A stretch of DNA of 12,771 nucleotides from an uncultured bacterium (GTDB lineage: Bacteria > Bacteroidota > Bacteroidia > Bacteroidales > CAIWKO01), in NCBI GenBank assembly GCA_903916135.1, contig CAIWVT010000661.1, positions 1 through 12,771 on the forward strand. The letters run 5' to 3'. The notes under the pieces were generated by a model. It did no database searches. It worked only from the letters and a program-made list of their open reading frames with translations, and was not told the DNA's origin. Shown here in pieces: positions 7,361-12,771 of the stretch. Position numbers and translations under genes: made by a program. The first letter of the stretch is position 1. Each line of letters opens with the position of its first letter.

Positions 7361-7437
7361 TTACCATTTACCATAAACCATATACCAAATACCATTTACC
7401 AAATACCATATACCATTTACCATATACCATTTACCCT
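7361..7437. repeat. ATACCATTTACC word array, right arm of the inverted repeat
   Basis: About seven overlapping copies of the words ACCATTTACC, ACCATATACC and ACCAAATACC run up to 14 bp before the obgE start. TACCATTTACCAAATACC at 7390-7407 is the exact reverse complement of 6619-6636. The array must lie in the 5' leader if obgE is read from upstream. No better promoter match to TAnnTTTG was seen here. Confidence 0.85.
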
Positions 7438-7450
7438 TTAAACTCAAAAA

Positions 7451-8440
7451 ATGTCCGGTTCAAACTTTGTAGATTACATTAAAATCAGTTGCCGCTCCGG
7501 AAAAGGAGGGGCAGGATCGGCTCATTTGCGTCGCGAGAAATACATTCCCAAAGGTGGTCCCGATGGCGGCGATGGCGGCAGGGGCGGACATATCATCCTG
7601 AAAGGCAACTCTCAGTTGTGGACCTTGCTCCACATGCGCTACACCCGTCATGTCATGGCAGAAGATGGGGTAGGGGGCAGCAGCAATCAAAGTTCGGGTG
7701 CTGTCGGCAAAGATGTCATCATCGAAGTGCCTTTGGGAACCATTGCCCGCGATGCCGAAACAGGCGAAGTGGATTTCGAGATTACCCAACATGGTGAGAT
7801 GAAAATCCTGCTTCATGGCGGCAAAGGCGGTTTGGGCAACGTACATTTCAAAACTCCCACATTTCAGACCCCCCGCTTCGCACAACCCGGCGAACCCGGC
7901 GAAGAGAAATTTAAGATATTGGAGCTAAAACTCCTTGCCGATGTAGGTTTGGTGGGCTTTCCCAATGCAGGCAAATCCACCTTACTCTCTGTGGTTTCGG
8001 CTGCCAAACCTAAGATTGCCGATTATCCTTTCACCACTTTGGTACCCAATTTGGGCATCGTAAGTTATCACGACAATCGTTCCTTTATCATGGCAGACAT
8101 CCCCGGCATCATCGAAGGCGCCCATGAAGGCAAAGGCATCGGTCTGCGCTTTCTGCGACACATCGAACGCAATTCCTTACTGCTGTTTTTGGTGCCTGTG
8201 GATAGTCCCAACATCAAAAAAGAATACGAGATACTATTAAACGAATTGAAGCAGTTTAACCCCGATTTGTTAGACAAACAACGGGTACTCGCCATCACCA
8301 AATGCGATTTGGTGGACGAAAAACTCATGGAGAAGTTACGGAAGAAACTACCCGCTTTGCCTTCCGTCTTCATTTCCTCCGTCACCATGCAAGGCATTGA
8401 CGACCTGAAAAACCTGTTGTGGAAACATCTCAATAGCTAA
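7451..8440 (+). CDS. obgE: Obg family GTPase (ribosome assembly)
   Basis: This essential GTPase of 50S subunit maturation and growth control has 329 residues. Residues 1-160 form the glycine-rich Obg fold ([28 protein letters not shown]). The G domain follows with G1 GFPNAGKST (169-177), the G2 Thr in [11 protein letters not shown]3 DIPG (216-219), G4 TKCD (283-286, Thr in place of the usual Asn) and G5 ISS (308-310). The C-terminal OCT domain is absent, which is usual for the short Bacteroidota form. ATG 7451 preserves the conserved start (SNFVDYIKI). It is followed 15 bp later by a PAP2 phosphatase gene, probably co-transcribed. Confidence 0.97.
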   Translation: MSGSNFVDYIKISCRSGKGGAGSAHLRREKYIPKGGPDGGDGGRGGHIILKGNSQLWTLLHMRYTRHVMAEDGVGGSSNQSSGAVGKDVIIEVPLGTIARDAETGEVDFEITQHGEMKILLHGGKGGLGNVHFKTPTFQTPRFAQPGEPGEEKFKILELKLLADVGLVGFPNAGKSTLLSVVSAAKPKIADYPFTTLVPNLGIVSYHDNRSFIMADIPGIIEGAHEGKGIGLRFLRHIERNSLLLFLVPVDSPNIKKEYEILLNELKQFNPDLLDKQRVLAITKCDLVDEKLMEKLRKKLPALPSVFISSVTMQGIDDLKNLLWKHLNS

Positions 8441-8455
8441 CCCTCTGCTTGCCTC

Positions 8456-9058
8456 ATGCTCGAAAAGCTCATCCATATTGATGTAGAACTCTTTCTGTTT
8501 CTGAATGGATTGCACAATGCTTTCTTCGATTTTGTGTTTTGGTGGGCAAGCGAAGCTTGGGCGTGGGTGCCTATTTACATCTGTCTCTTATATTTTGTCA
8601 TTAAAGTCTATCGTTGGCAAGCCTTGTTTGTTCTGCTCTTCGTGGGCTTGTGCGTCACCCTCACCGACCAAATTTCCGTACATCTCTTCAAAGATGTCTT
8701 CATGCGCTTGCGCCCCACTCATAATCCCGCCATACAACTGCAGGTCCACACCTTGAATGGCTATTTAGGTGGCGATTATGGCTTCGTCTCCTCCCATGCC
8801 GCCAATTTCTTTGGCATTGCCACCTTCCTCACCATGCTTTTCTTCAGACGTATCCGCCGTTTTGCCCTTCTCATTTTCATTTGGGCATCCGTCATCGCCT
8901 ACAGCCGCATCTACTTAGGAGTCCACTATCCTGCTGATGTTGCTTGTGGTGCCCTCTTAGGCGCTTTCATCGGATTCTTATTAGGTATATTATATTCCTT
9001 CTTTGCCTCCAAAGTCCTTTCGCATATTGGCTTCTTTAGGATAAATGCTGCGGAATGA
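8456..9058 (+). CDS. PAP2-family membrane phosphatase
   Basis: This 200-residue integral membrane protein has about five to six hydrophobic helices. The three phosphatase signature motifs are present: K79 to RP 86-87 (KDVFMRLRP), SSH at 112-114 (the PSGH box with His114), and SR-x5-H-x3-D at 150-161 (SRIYLGVHYPAD, nucleophile His157). Members hydrolyse lipid phosphates such as undecaprenyl pyrophosphate or phosphatidic acid on the outer face of the inner membrane; which one is not decidable here. The BacA-independent lipid-carrier recycling role (PgpB-like) is plausible. It lies 15 bp after obgE and converges with the radical SAM gene. Confidence 0.92.
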   Translation: MLEKLIHIDVELFLFLNGLHNAFFDFVFWWASEAWAWVPIYICLLYFVIKVYRWQALFVLLFVGLCVTLTDQISVHLFKDVFMRLRPTHNPAIQLQVHTLNGYLGGDYGFVSSHAANFFGIATFLTMLFFRRIRRFALLIFIWASVIAYSRIYLGVHYPADVACGALLGAFIGFLLGILYSFFASKVLSHIGFFRINAAE

Positions 9059-9062
9059 CTTG

Positions 9063-9248
9063 CAAGATCCAAATACCAAGAACCAAATCCAAGATCCAAG
9101 AGCTTTAGTGTCTCTTAGTGAACTTAGTGTCTCAGTGGTAAAAAAATCTTTCCCCAAAAGCCAATCCTCAAATCTAAAACCCGAGCTTTCCAATTCGTAA
9201 TTCGAACATTCGTAATTCGTAGAGGCAATCCTTGGTATTTGGATCTTG
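9063..9248. repeat. 18-bp perfect inverted repeat around low-complexity words
   Basis: CAAGATCCAAATACCAAG (9063-9080) is exactly inverted at 9231-9248. Between the arms lie a TTAGTG-rich stretch ending in GTGGTAAAAAAA (about 9105-9147) and repeats of ATTCGTAATTCG (about 9193-9220). The element fills the whole gap between two converging genes. The 150-nt loop makes a simple terminator unlikely. Confidence 0.8.
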
Positions 9249-9264
9249 GAACTTGCCTCTTGCT

Positions 9265-10134
9265 TCAGAAAAGCGAAATCTGCCCATCCCCCACCTTCTC
9301 ATAAGTAGGTATCTCCATCTTAATCCCATAGAAATTGCACAACTTGCTGAACAACGCACTCAATTTATTGTGCGCAGGCGATTGAAAACTATATTGCCCA
9401 TGATAATACTTCTCATATTTTGCCAATATACTTGCATCCCATTGTGCTAACTTATCAAAATAATACGCCCGTTGTTTGTCGCGCAAGGTCATTCCAAATG
9501 CGGGTAGCACGTAGGCTGCTTTAGCTTCGCGGGCTTTCTCCACCATCTGTCGGATGTTCTCTTCCGTGTCGTTCACAAACGGCAACACAGGCATCAGCAA
9601 TATGCCCGCCCTCACGCCGCCCTCCGAAAGCTTCCTCACCGCTTCAAACCGCAACGACGACACAGGCGCCCCCGGTTCCAAAATAGCAGACAACGCATCA
9701 TCCGAAGTAGTGATGGTAACCGAAACCGTTGCAAACACTCGGCTGATACGCTTCAACAACTCATAATCCCGCACCACCAAATCGCTTTTCGTAATCACAT
9801 GCACCGGAAACCGAAACTCCTCTATCACCTCCAAAGCGCGCCGTGTCAGTTGCACCTCCTGCTCAATGGGCATATACGGGTCGTTCATTGAGCCCGTGCC
9901 TATGGTGTCCTTCTCCTTCAGTTTGCGAAGCTCCGAGCGCAACAATTCGATGGCATTTTCCTTAATCACGATATCTTCAAAATTCGCTATGCGATAACAT
10001 TCGCTGCGCGAATCGCAATAAATGCATTGATGTTGGCAGCCCCGATACAAGTTCATAGCATATTTGATATGAAACCACGCATCGGCTTGCTTATATTTCG
10101 TCAGTATGGTTTTGGTTTTTACAAACTGCTGCAT
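9265..10134 (-). CDS. SPL-type radical SAM protein
   Basis: The product is 289 residues. The radical SAM cluster motif C-x3-C-x2-C is at Cys33, Cys37 and Cys40 (RGCQHQCIYCDSRS), binding a [4Fe-4S] cluster and S-adenosylmethionine. The following GSMNDPYMPIE (81-91), HVITKSDLVVRDYELL (112-127) and EPGAP (153-157) match the PA0069/Rv2578c-like group that is related to spore photoproduct lyase, and is often annotated as DNA repair photolyase-like. The true substrate of this group is not known to me. The tail is slightly short for the group. The gene starts 9 bp after the flavin-protein gene upstream, so the two form an operon. Confidence 0.92.
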   Translation of the reverse strand: MQQFVKTKTILTKYKQADAWFHIKYAMNLYRGCQHQCIYCDSRSECYRIANFEDIVIKENAIELLRSELRKLKEKDTIGTGSMNDPYMPIEQEVQLTRRALEVIEEFRFPVHVITKSDLVVRDYELLKRISRVFATVSVTITTSDDALSAILEPGAPVSSLRFEAVRKLSEGGVRAGILLMPVLPFVNDTEENIRQMVEKAREAKAAYVLPAFGMTLRDKQRAYYFDKLAQWDASILAKYEKYYHGQYSFQSPAHNKLSALFSKLCNFYGIKMEIPTYEKVGDGQISLF

Positions 10135-10143
10135 ACCACCGCC

Positions 10144-10614
10144 TCAATAGCCTAACGATTTGCCATACATCTTTTCTATCACCACCTTATACACACTCAC
10201 TTCGTGGATAGAAGGCGCGTTATACGGAAAATCTCTGCCCGTATATTTCTGCATCACGAGGTTCATGCCTACTATCTTCTCATCATAATCCGTAATAAAC
10301 TCGACCTGCCCAAACACCTGCACACTGCGATATTTCATCAAATAACTACATGCCACATCCTCATGTTGCCAGGCGAGCACATGGTCGGTGCTAAACGCAA
10401 TACACACCTGCGGATTGCTGCGCAAAATGTCAATCTTTTTGCCCTCCTGTGCCGAATGAAGATAAATGCAACCGTCTTTATAACCGAAATTTAAAGGCAC
10501 CACATACGGCATCAAATCCGTATCTGCCATGCCCACAAAACAAACATCACATTTCGCGATGATTTCTTCAATATTCTTCGCATCTATATAAAATGCTTTC
10601 GTTCGTAATCCCAT
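10144..10614 (-). CDS. Pyridoxamine 5'-phosphate oxidase-like flavin protein (NimA-like)
   Basis: This 156-residue protein has a split-barrel FMN-binding fold. The recognisable core is MPYVVPLNFGYKDGCIYLHS (35-54), EGKKIDILRSNPQVCIAF (57-74) and YRSVQVFGQVEFI (95-107), as in NimA-type nitroimidazole reductases and related uncharacterised proteins. Resistance to nitroimidazoles cannot be inferred from the fold alone. It lies 9 bp upstream of the radical SAM gene and is the first gene of that pair. A possible promoter is 165 nt or more upstream. Confidence 0.88.
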   Translation of the reverse strand: MGLRTKAFYIDAKNIEEIIAKCDVCFVGMADTDLMPYVVPLNFGYKDGCIYLHSAQEGKKIDILRSNPQVCIAFSTDHVLAWQHEDVACSYLMKYRSVQVFGQVEFITDYDEKIVGMNLVMQKYTGRDFPYNAPSIHEVSVYKVVIEKMYGKSLGY

Positions 10615-10619
10615 ATCTC

Positions 10620-10742
10620 TTATTTTTTTTCTTTGTTCAACAATAAATTCATACCTAAATTCCTTCCACGAATCAGTTCAATAACCACAACTTTCAAGTC
10701 AGGTAAATTAAAGGTACTGATAAGTAAGGACTTTAGCCCTGA
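10620..10742 (-). other. Possible structured leader or repeat element upstream of the flavin-protein gene
   Basis: On the minus strand this gap begins with a small hairpin, AGGGCT-AA-AGTCCT with one G-U pair (10740-10727). A 32-codon open frame follows (STFNLPDLKVVVIELIRGRN..., ending at TAA 10620) without an upstream start except an internal ATG. It may be a recurrent Bacteroidota intergenic element or a leader. I cannot decide between them. Confidence 0.35.
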
Positions 10743-10781
10743 ACAATATTTCCCTATCTAACGTCGTTTATTTTTTTCAAA

Positions 10782-10813
10782 CAAAGATATAAATATCCTT
10801 CTTAATCTAACAA
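10782..10813 (-). promoter_or_regulatory. Candidate promoter for the flavin protein/radical SAM pair
   Basis: TATCTTTG on the minus strand (10789-10782) matches TAnnTTTG and is identical to the purE -7 element. TTG at 10813-10811 is a possible -33 element 21 bp upstream. It implies a leader of about 160 nt. No comparable plus-strand motif was seen for the DUF2461 gene. Confidence 0.45.
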
Positions 10814-10825
10814 TCAAAATTAATT

Positions 10826-11482
10826 ATGATACCAAATATTCTCAATTTTCTGAACCAACTTTCCGAAAACAACACCCGCGAATGGTTCGCTGCCAACAAA
10901 CCCCTCTACGATACTGCCAAAGCTGATTTCGAAGCCATCACGGCGCGTTTCATCAAAGAAATCACCGTGTTCGATCCCGACATCCGCGGTTTGCAGCCCC
11001 GCGATTGCATCTTCCGCATCTTCCGCGATGTGCGTTTCGGCAAAGACAAATCGCCCTACAAAACCAATTTCGGCGCGAGTTTCAACAAATCAGGCAAAAA
11101 GATTCACAACGCAGGCTATTATTTTCATCTCGAGCCTAACGCCTGTTTCATTGGCGGCGGAATTTATATGCCCGAACCCGAGCAGTTGAAAGCCATCCGA
11201 CAAGAAATCTATTATAACTATGACGAATTCAGCGCCATCATAAACCAAAAAGATTTCGTCCGTTATTTTGCTTCCATCAATGGCAGCCGCCTCAGTTTGC
11301 CCCCCAAAGGCTATCCCAAAGACTTCGCCGGCATCGAAATCCTGAAGTTTAAAGACTTCACCACCCTCCACCAATTCAACCCCCTCCAATATCCCAACGA
11401 CAAACTCTTCGACTACAGCCTCCCCATCTTCCACGCCATGAAACCCTTGAATGATTTTCTCAATAGGGCTATAGCTCTTTAG
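10826..11482 (+). CDS. DUF2461 family protein
   Basis: The product is 218 residues. It matches the DUF2461/TIGR02453 family from memory: LNFLNQLSENNTREWFAANK (6-25), the hallmark RIFRDVRFGKDKSPYKTNFG (64-83), AGYYFHLEP (96-104), GGGIYMPEP (110-118), and LKAIRQEI. No signal peptide or membrane segment is present. Biochemical function is unknown for the family. The conserved Arg/Lys/Tyr cluster suggests a nucleic acid or phosphate ligand, but that is only a guess. It is divergent from the flavin-protein gene and ends just before a likely terminator. Confidence 0.93.
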   Translation: MIPNILNFLNQLSENNTREWFAANKPLYDTAKADFEAITARFIKEITVFDPDIRGLQPRDCIFRIFRDVRFGKDKSPYKTNFGASFNKSGKKIHNAGYYFHLEPNACFIGGGIYMPEPEQLKAIRQEIYYNYDEFSAIINQKDFVRYFASINGSRLSLPPKGYPKDFAGIEILKFKDFTTLHQFNPLQYPNDKLFDYSLPIFHAMKPLNDFLNRAIAL

Positions 11483-11500
11483 ACTATTAGACTATTAGGA

Positions 11501-11520
11501 GGAAGGCTATCTTCCTTTTT
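11501..11520 (+). terminator. Probable intrinsic terminator of the DUF2461 gene
   Basis: GGAAG (11501-11505) and CTTCC (11511-11515) form a 5-bp stem with loop GCTAT, followed directly by TTTTT, 18 bp after the stop codon. The short stem makes it weak. Confidence 0.5.
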
Positions 11521-11553
11521 AGTCATCTGATGACTTGGAGTCATCTGATGACT
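11521..11553. repeat. Two tandem copies of a 15-bp palindrome
   Basis: AGTCATCTGATGACT occurs at 11521-11535 and 11539-11553, 18 bp apart. Each copy is palindromic apart from the central base. It could be a protein-binding operator or the remains of a REP-like element. Confidence 0.75.
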
Positions 11554-11602
11554 GGCAATTTTGAAATATAAGCGTTGATTATAAGTAAGATACGTAAGCG
11601 AT

Positions 11603-11885
11603 TTTTGATTTTCGACTTCTATTTTTGATTTTCGCGATGCGATGTTTGATTTTCGCAAATAATTTTTAAGATTCACGGATCAACTTTTAAGATTCGACAA
11701 TCAAGTTTTAAGATTCGCAGAAGAAGGTTAAAGATTCGCGGATGAATGATAGAGATTCGCAAATAATTTTTAAGATTCGACGATCGAGTTTTAAGATTCG
11801 CGGAAGAGGATGAAAGATTCGCGGATCAACGTTTAAGATTCGACTTTAATTTTTAAGATTCGTGGTTGTAGATTTGATTTTCGAG
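11603..11885. repeat. 14-unit degenerate 20-21-bp tandem array
   Basis: The core TTTAAGATTCG, or TTTGATTTTCG in the first three and last units, recurs 14 times. The C of its CG (or CA) falls at 11613, 11633, 11654, 11674, 11695, 11716, 11737, 11758, 11778, 11799, 11820, 11841, 11861 and 11882. Spacing is always 20 or 21 bp. About 11 bp are conserved and the other 9-10 bp vary (for example CGGATCAAC, ACAATCAAG, CAGAAGAAG), although a few recur. Both strands carry stops through it, so it is not an intact coding repeat. Confidence 0.85.
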
Positions 11886-11895
11886 TTTTGGGGCT

Positions 11896-12086
11896 TTTTT
11901 TACCACAAGGGACACAAGGGAACAGCACAAGGAATACAAAGAATGGCGGAAGGAACCCCAAACCCCTTGAAAAAAGGGGCTATAACAGGGCAGGATATAA
12001 TGTTTTAAGCCTCGGAGAGACGAGCTGTTTGTAGAAAAAATAATACACACACGAATTTAAGCCCCAGCGGGGCGATATGTTTTTTT
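11896..12086. repeat. Mixed intergenic repeats and REP-like palindromes
   Basis: Four items are visible. A CACAAGG-rich stretch lies at 11896-11935, whose reverse complement ends in TTGTGGTAAAAAAA. A hairpin CCCCTT/AAGGGG sits at 11963-11968 and 11974-11979. Two related elements beginning TTTAAGCC follow at 12004-12034 (CTCG...CGAG) and 12056-12086. The second contains the perfect palindrome GCCCC-AGC-GGGGC (12061-12073). No gene was recognised here. Confidence 0.65.
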
Positions 12087-12129
12087 GTGAATATTTTATT
12101 TGATTTTTATGAAAGTGATTTAAAAGATG

Positions 12130-12137
12130 TATATTTG
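12130..12137 (+). promoter_or_regulatory. Candidate promoter of the structured RNA
   Basis: TATATTTG followed by C is an exact match to the Bacteroidota -7 consensus. TTTG at 12099-12102 may serve as a -33 element, although the 27-bp gap is longer than usual. The expected transcript start is near 12143, at the base of the first hairpin. Confidence 0.6.
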
Positions 12138-12141
12138 CAGC

Positions 12142-12357
12142 GCGAAATTTGGGAAAATTTTGCTTCGTTCTTTACAACATAAGAAATTAAAGAAAAAGCG
12201 TTAGCTTTTATTCTTGCATTCGAAAACTGGTAATTTTCTAATACTTGCAAGCATAATAAGAAGACGCTCACGCCAAAGGCGTGGGCTGAACTTATTTGCA
12301 AGTATGGGTATACCAGTACCTCGGATGCGGATATAGTTATAGTTCCACGCTTTTTTT
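12142..12357 (+). ncRNA. Structured small RNA, long bulged hairpin with 6S-like architecture
   Basis: A consensus promoter is followed by a 9-bp hairpin (12142-12150 with 12155-12163). A long imperfect rod then spans 12193-12355. Its helices from outside in are AAAAAGCGT 12193-12201 with 12347-12355; GCATTCGA 12216-12223 with 12321-12328; ACTGGTA 12226-12232 with 12311-12317; ATACTTGCA 12241-12249 with 12297-12305; AATAAG 12255-12260 with 12291-12296; and GCTCACGCC 12266-12274 with 12278-12286, closed by an AAA loop. A run of seven T (12351-12357) makes the outer stem an intrinsic terminator. Length (about 215 nt, rod about 165) and the rod with internal bubbles resemble 6S RNA, which binds RNA polymerase. 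Assignment to 6S-Flavo or another Bacteroidota RNA family is a guess; the RNA call itself is well supported. Confidence 0.78.
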
Positions 12358-12400
12358 ATGTATAAAACTTCGTTGGGGCTGCGGGGAAAAAACAAATAAA

Positions 12401-12771
12401 ATGGCAAAATGGGTTGAAACATTGGCTCCTTTGATTATTAGTATTTTTAGTATTGTGATAACTTCTTTTAATTTTCTATATTTTAAAAAACAAATAAAGT
12501 TTCAAATCTTTCATCAGCTTAAAATTAATAAGTTTCAAGTACTTTATTTCCAATTATTGAATTTGAATAAGGCGTTTTCTGAACTAATACGGTCTAACAG
12601 CGAAGATGATTTCTCTCAAAATATAGATAAAATTGAAGCAAGCATTAATTTCTTTGAGGATTTTATTTACAATAATAATCTTAAATATAAGGATCAGGTT
12701 TTAACTGATTTCAGAAAATTAACCGGCCTTGGAGCTAATGACGAAATTCCGGTGGTATCAGTCGGAGAATA
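12401..12771 (+). CDS. N-terminal part of a small membrane-anchored protein (cut by the window end)
   Basis: ATG 12401 opens a frame of 123 codons that is still open at the last two bases (TA, either Tyr or a stop). The A-rich AAAAAACAAATAAA precedes the start. Residues about 8-28 (LAPLIISIFSIVITSFNFLYF) form a single transmembrane helix, followed by the basic KKQIK and a helical, charged region rich in Leu, Asn, Phe and acidic residues (NLNKAFSELI, DKIEASINFFEDFI). The predicted topology is N-out with a cytoplasmic tail. No known family was recognised. The gene starts 44 bp after the T-run of the structured RNA and may have its own promoter or be read through from it. Confidence 0.65.
   Translation, partial: MAKWVETLAPLIISIFSIVITSFNFLYFKKQIKFQIFHQLKINKFQVLYFQLLNLNKAFSELIRSNSEDDFSQNIDKIEASINFFEDFIYNNNLKYKDQVLTDFRKLTGLGANDEIPVVSVGE

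Noticed and set aside
9174..9450. Short frames between the PAP2 and radical SAM genes
   Set aside because: They are made of the inverted repeat and its low-complexity words, and overlap the radical SAM gene.
11481..11496. Tandem AGACTATT after the DUF2461 stop
   Set aside because: Two 8-bp copies in AT-rich DNA are too little to call an element.
12142..12357. tmRNA, RNase P RNA or SRP RNA
   Set aside because: No tRNA-like ends with a CCA region, no conserved RNase P core words and no SRP GGAA tetraloop region were seen.
12107..12422. Two minus-strand frames of 64 and 73 codons
   Set aside because: They lie opposite the structured RNA and inherit its hairpins. There is no family, promoter or codon pattern to support them.
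12142..12771. Retron (msr-msd RNA with reverse transcriptase)
   Set aside because: The RNA ends in an intrinsic terminator, and the following ORF is a membrane protein with no reverse transcriptase motifs.

Overview
The window reads as chromosomal DNA of a member of the phylum Bacteroidota, probably an environmental or uncultured lineage. Four things suggest this. Promoter-like motifs match the Bacteroidota -7 consensus TAnnTTTG. Starts are preceded by A-rich stretches rather than Shine-Dalgarno sites. Two outer-membrane beta-barrel proteins of Bacteroidota type are present. The order hpt-adk-obgE is common in this phylum. Genes are compact and housekeeping in character, but the intergenic DNA is full of distinct short-repeat families.

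Layout. (1) 1-166 is the tail of a truncated gene. (2) 245-1562 is an IS200/IS605-like HUH transposase of RAYT type (748-1212), embedded in about a dozen REP-like palindromes with the core ACCCC-TTC-GGGGT. Some of these are paired head to head as REPIN-like hairpins. (3) 1580-1812 is an 11-unit, 21-bp tandem array with a near-palindromic core. (4) On the minus strand, purE leads a tightly packed set: purE, a PorV/FadL-like barrel, then a helix-hairpin-helix protein with a barrel. (5) On the plus strand come hpt, adk, obgE and a PAP2 phosphatase. A PD-(D/E)XK nuclease-like gene sits between adk and obgE, bracketed by an 18-bp perfect inverted repeat. (6) On the minus strand, a NimA-like flavin protein precedes an SPL-type radical SAM protein. 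(7) A DUF2461 gene lies on the plus strand. (8) 11483-12400 has no convincing protein gene. It holds a likely terminator, tandem palindromes, a 14-unit degenerate 20-21-bp array, REP-like palindromes and a structured small RNA with its own promoter and terminator. (9) A membrane-anchored ORF starts at 12401 and runs off the end.

Functionally, purE (de novo purine synthesis), hpt (salvage) and adk (adenylate balance) form a purine group around one divergent promoter region at 5384-5474, followed by the ribosome-assembly GTPase obgE. The most interesting items are the structured RNA at about 12142-12357, the RAYT/REPIN locus, and the two unrelated arrays that share a period of about 21 bp (two helical turns). 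All family calls come from reading motifs; no database search was possible.
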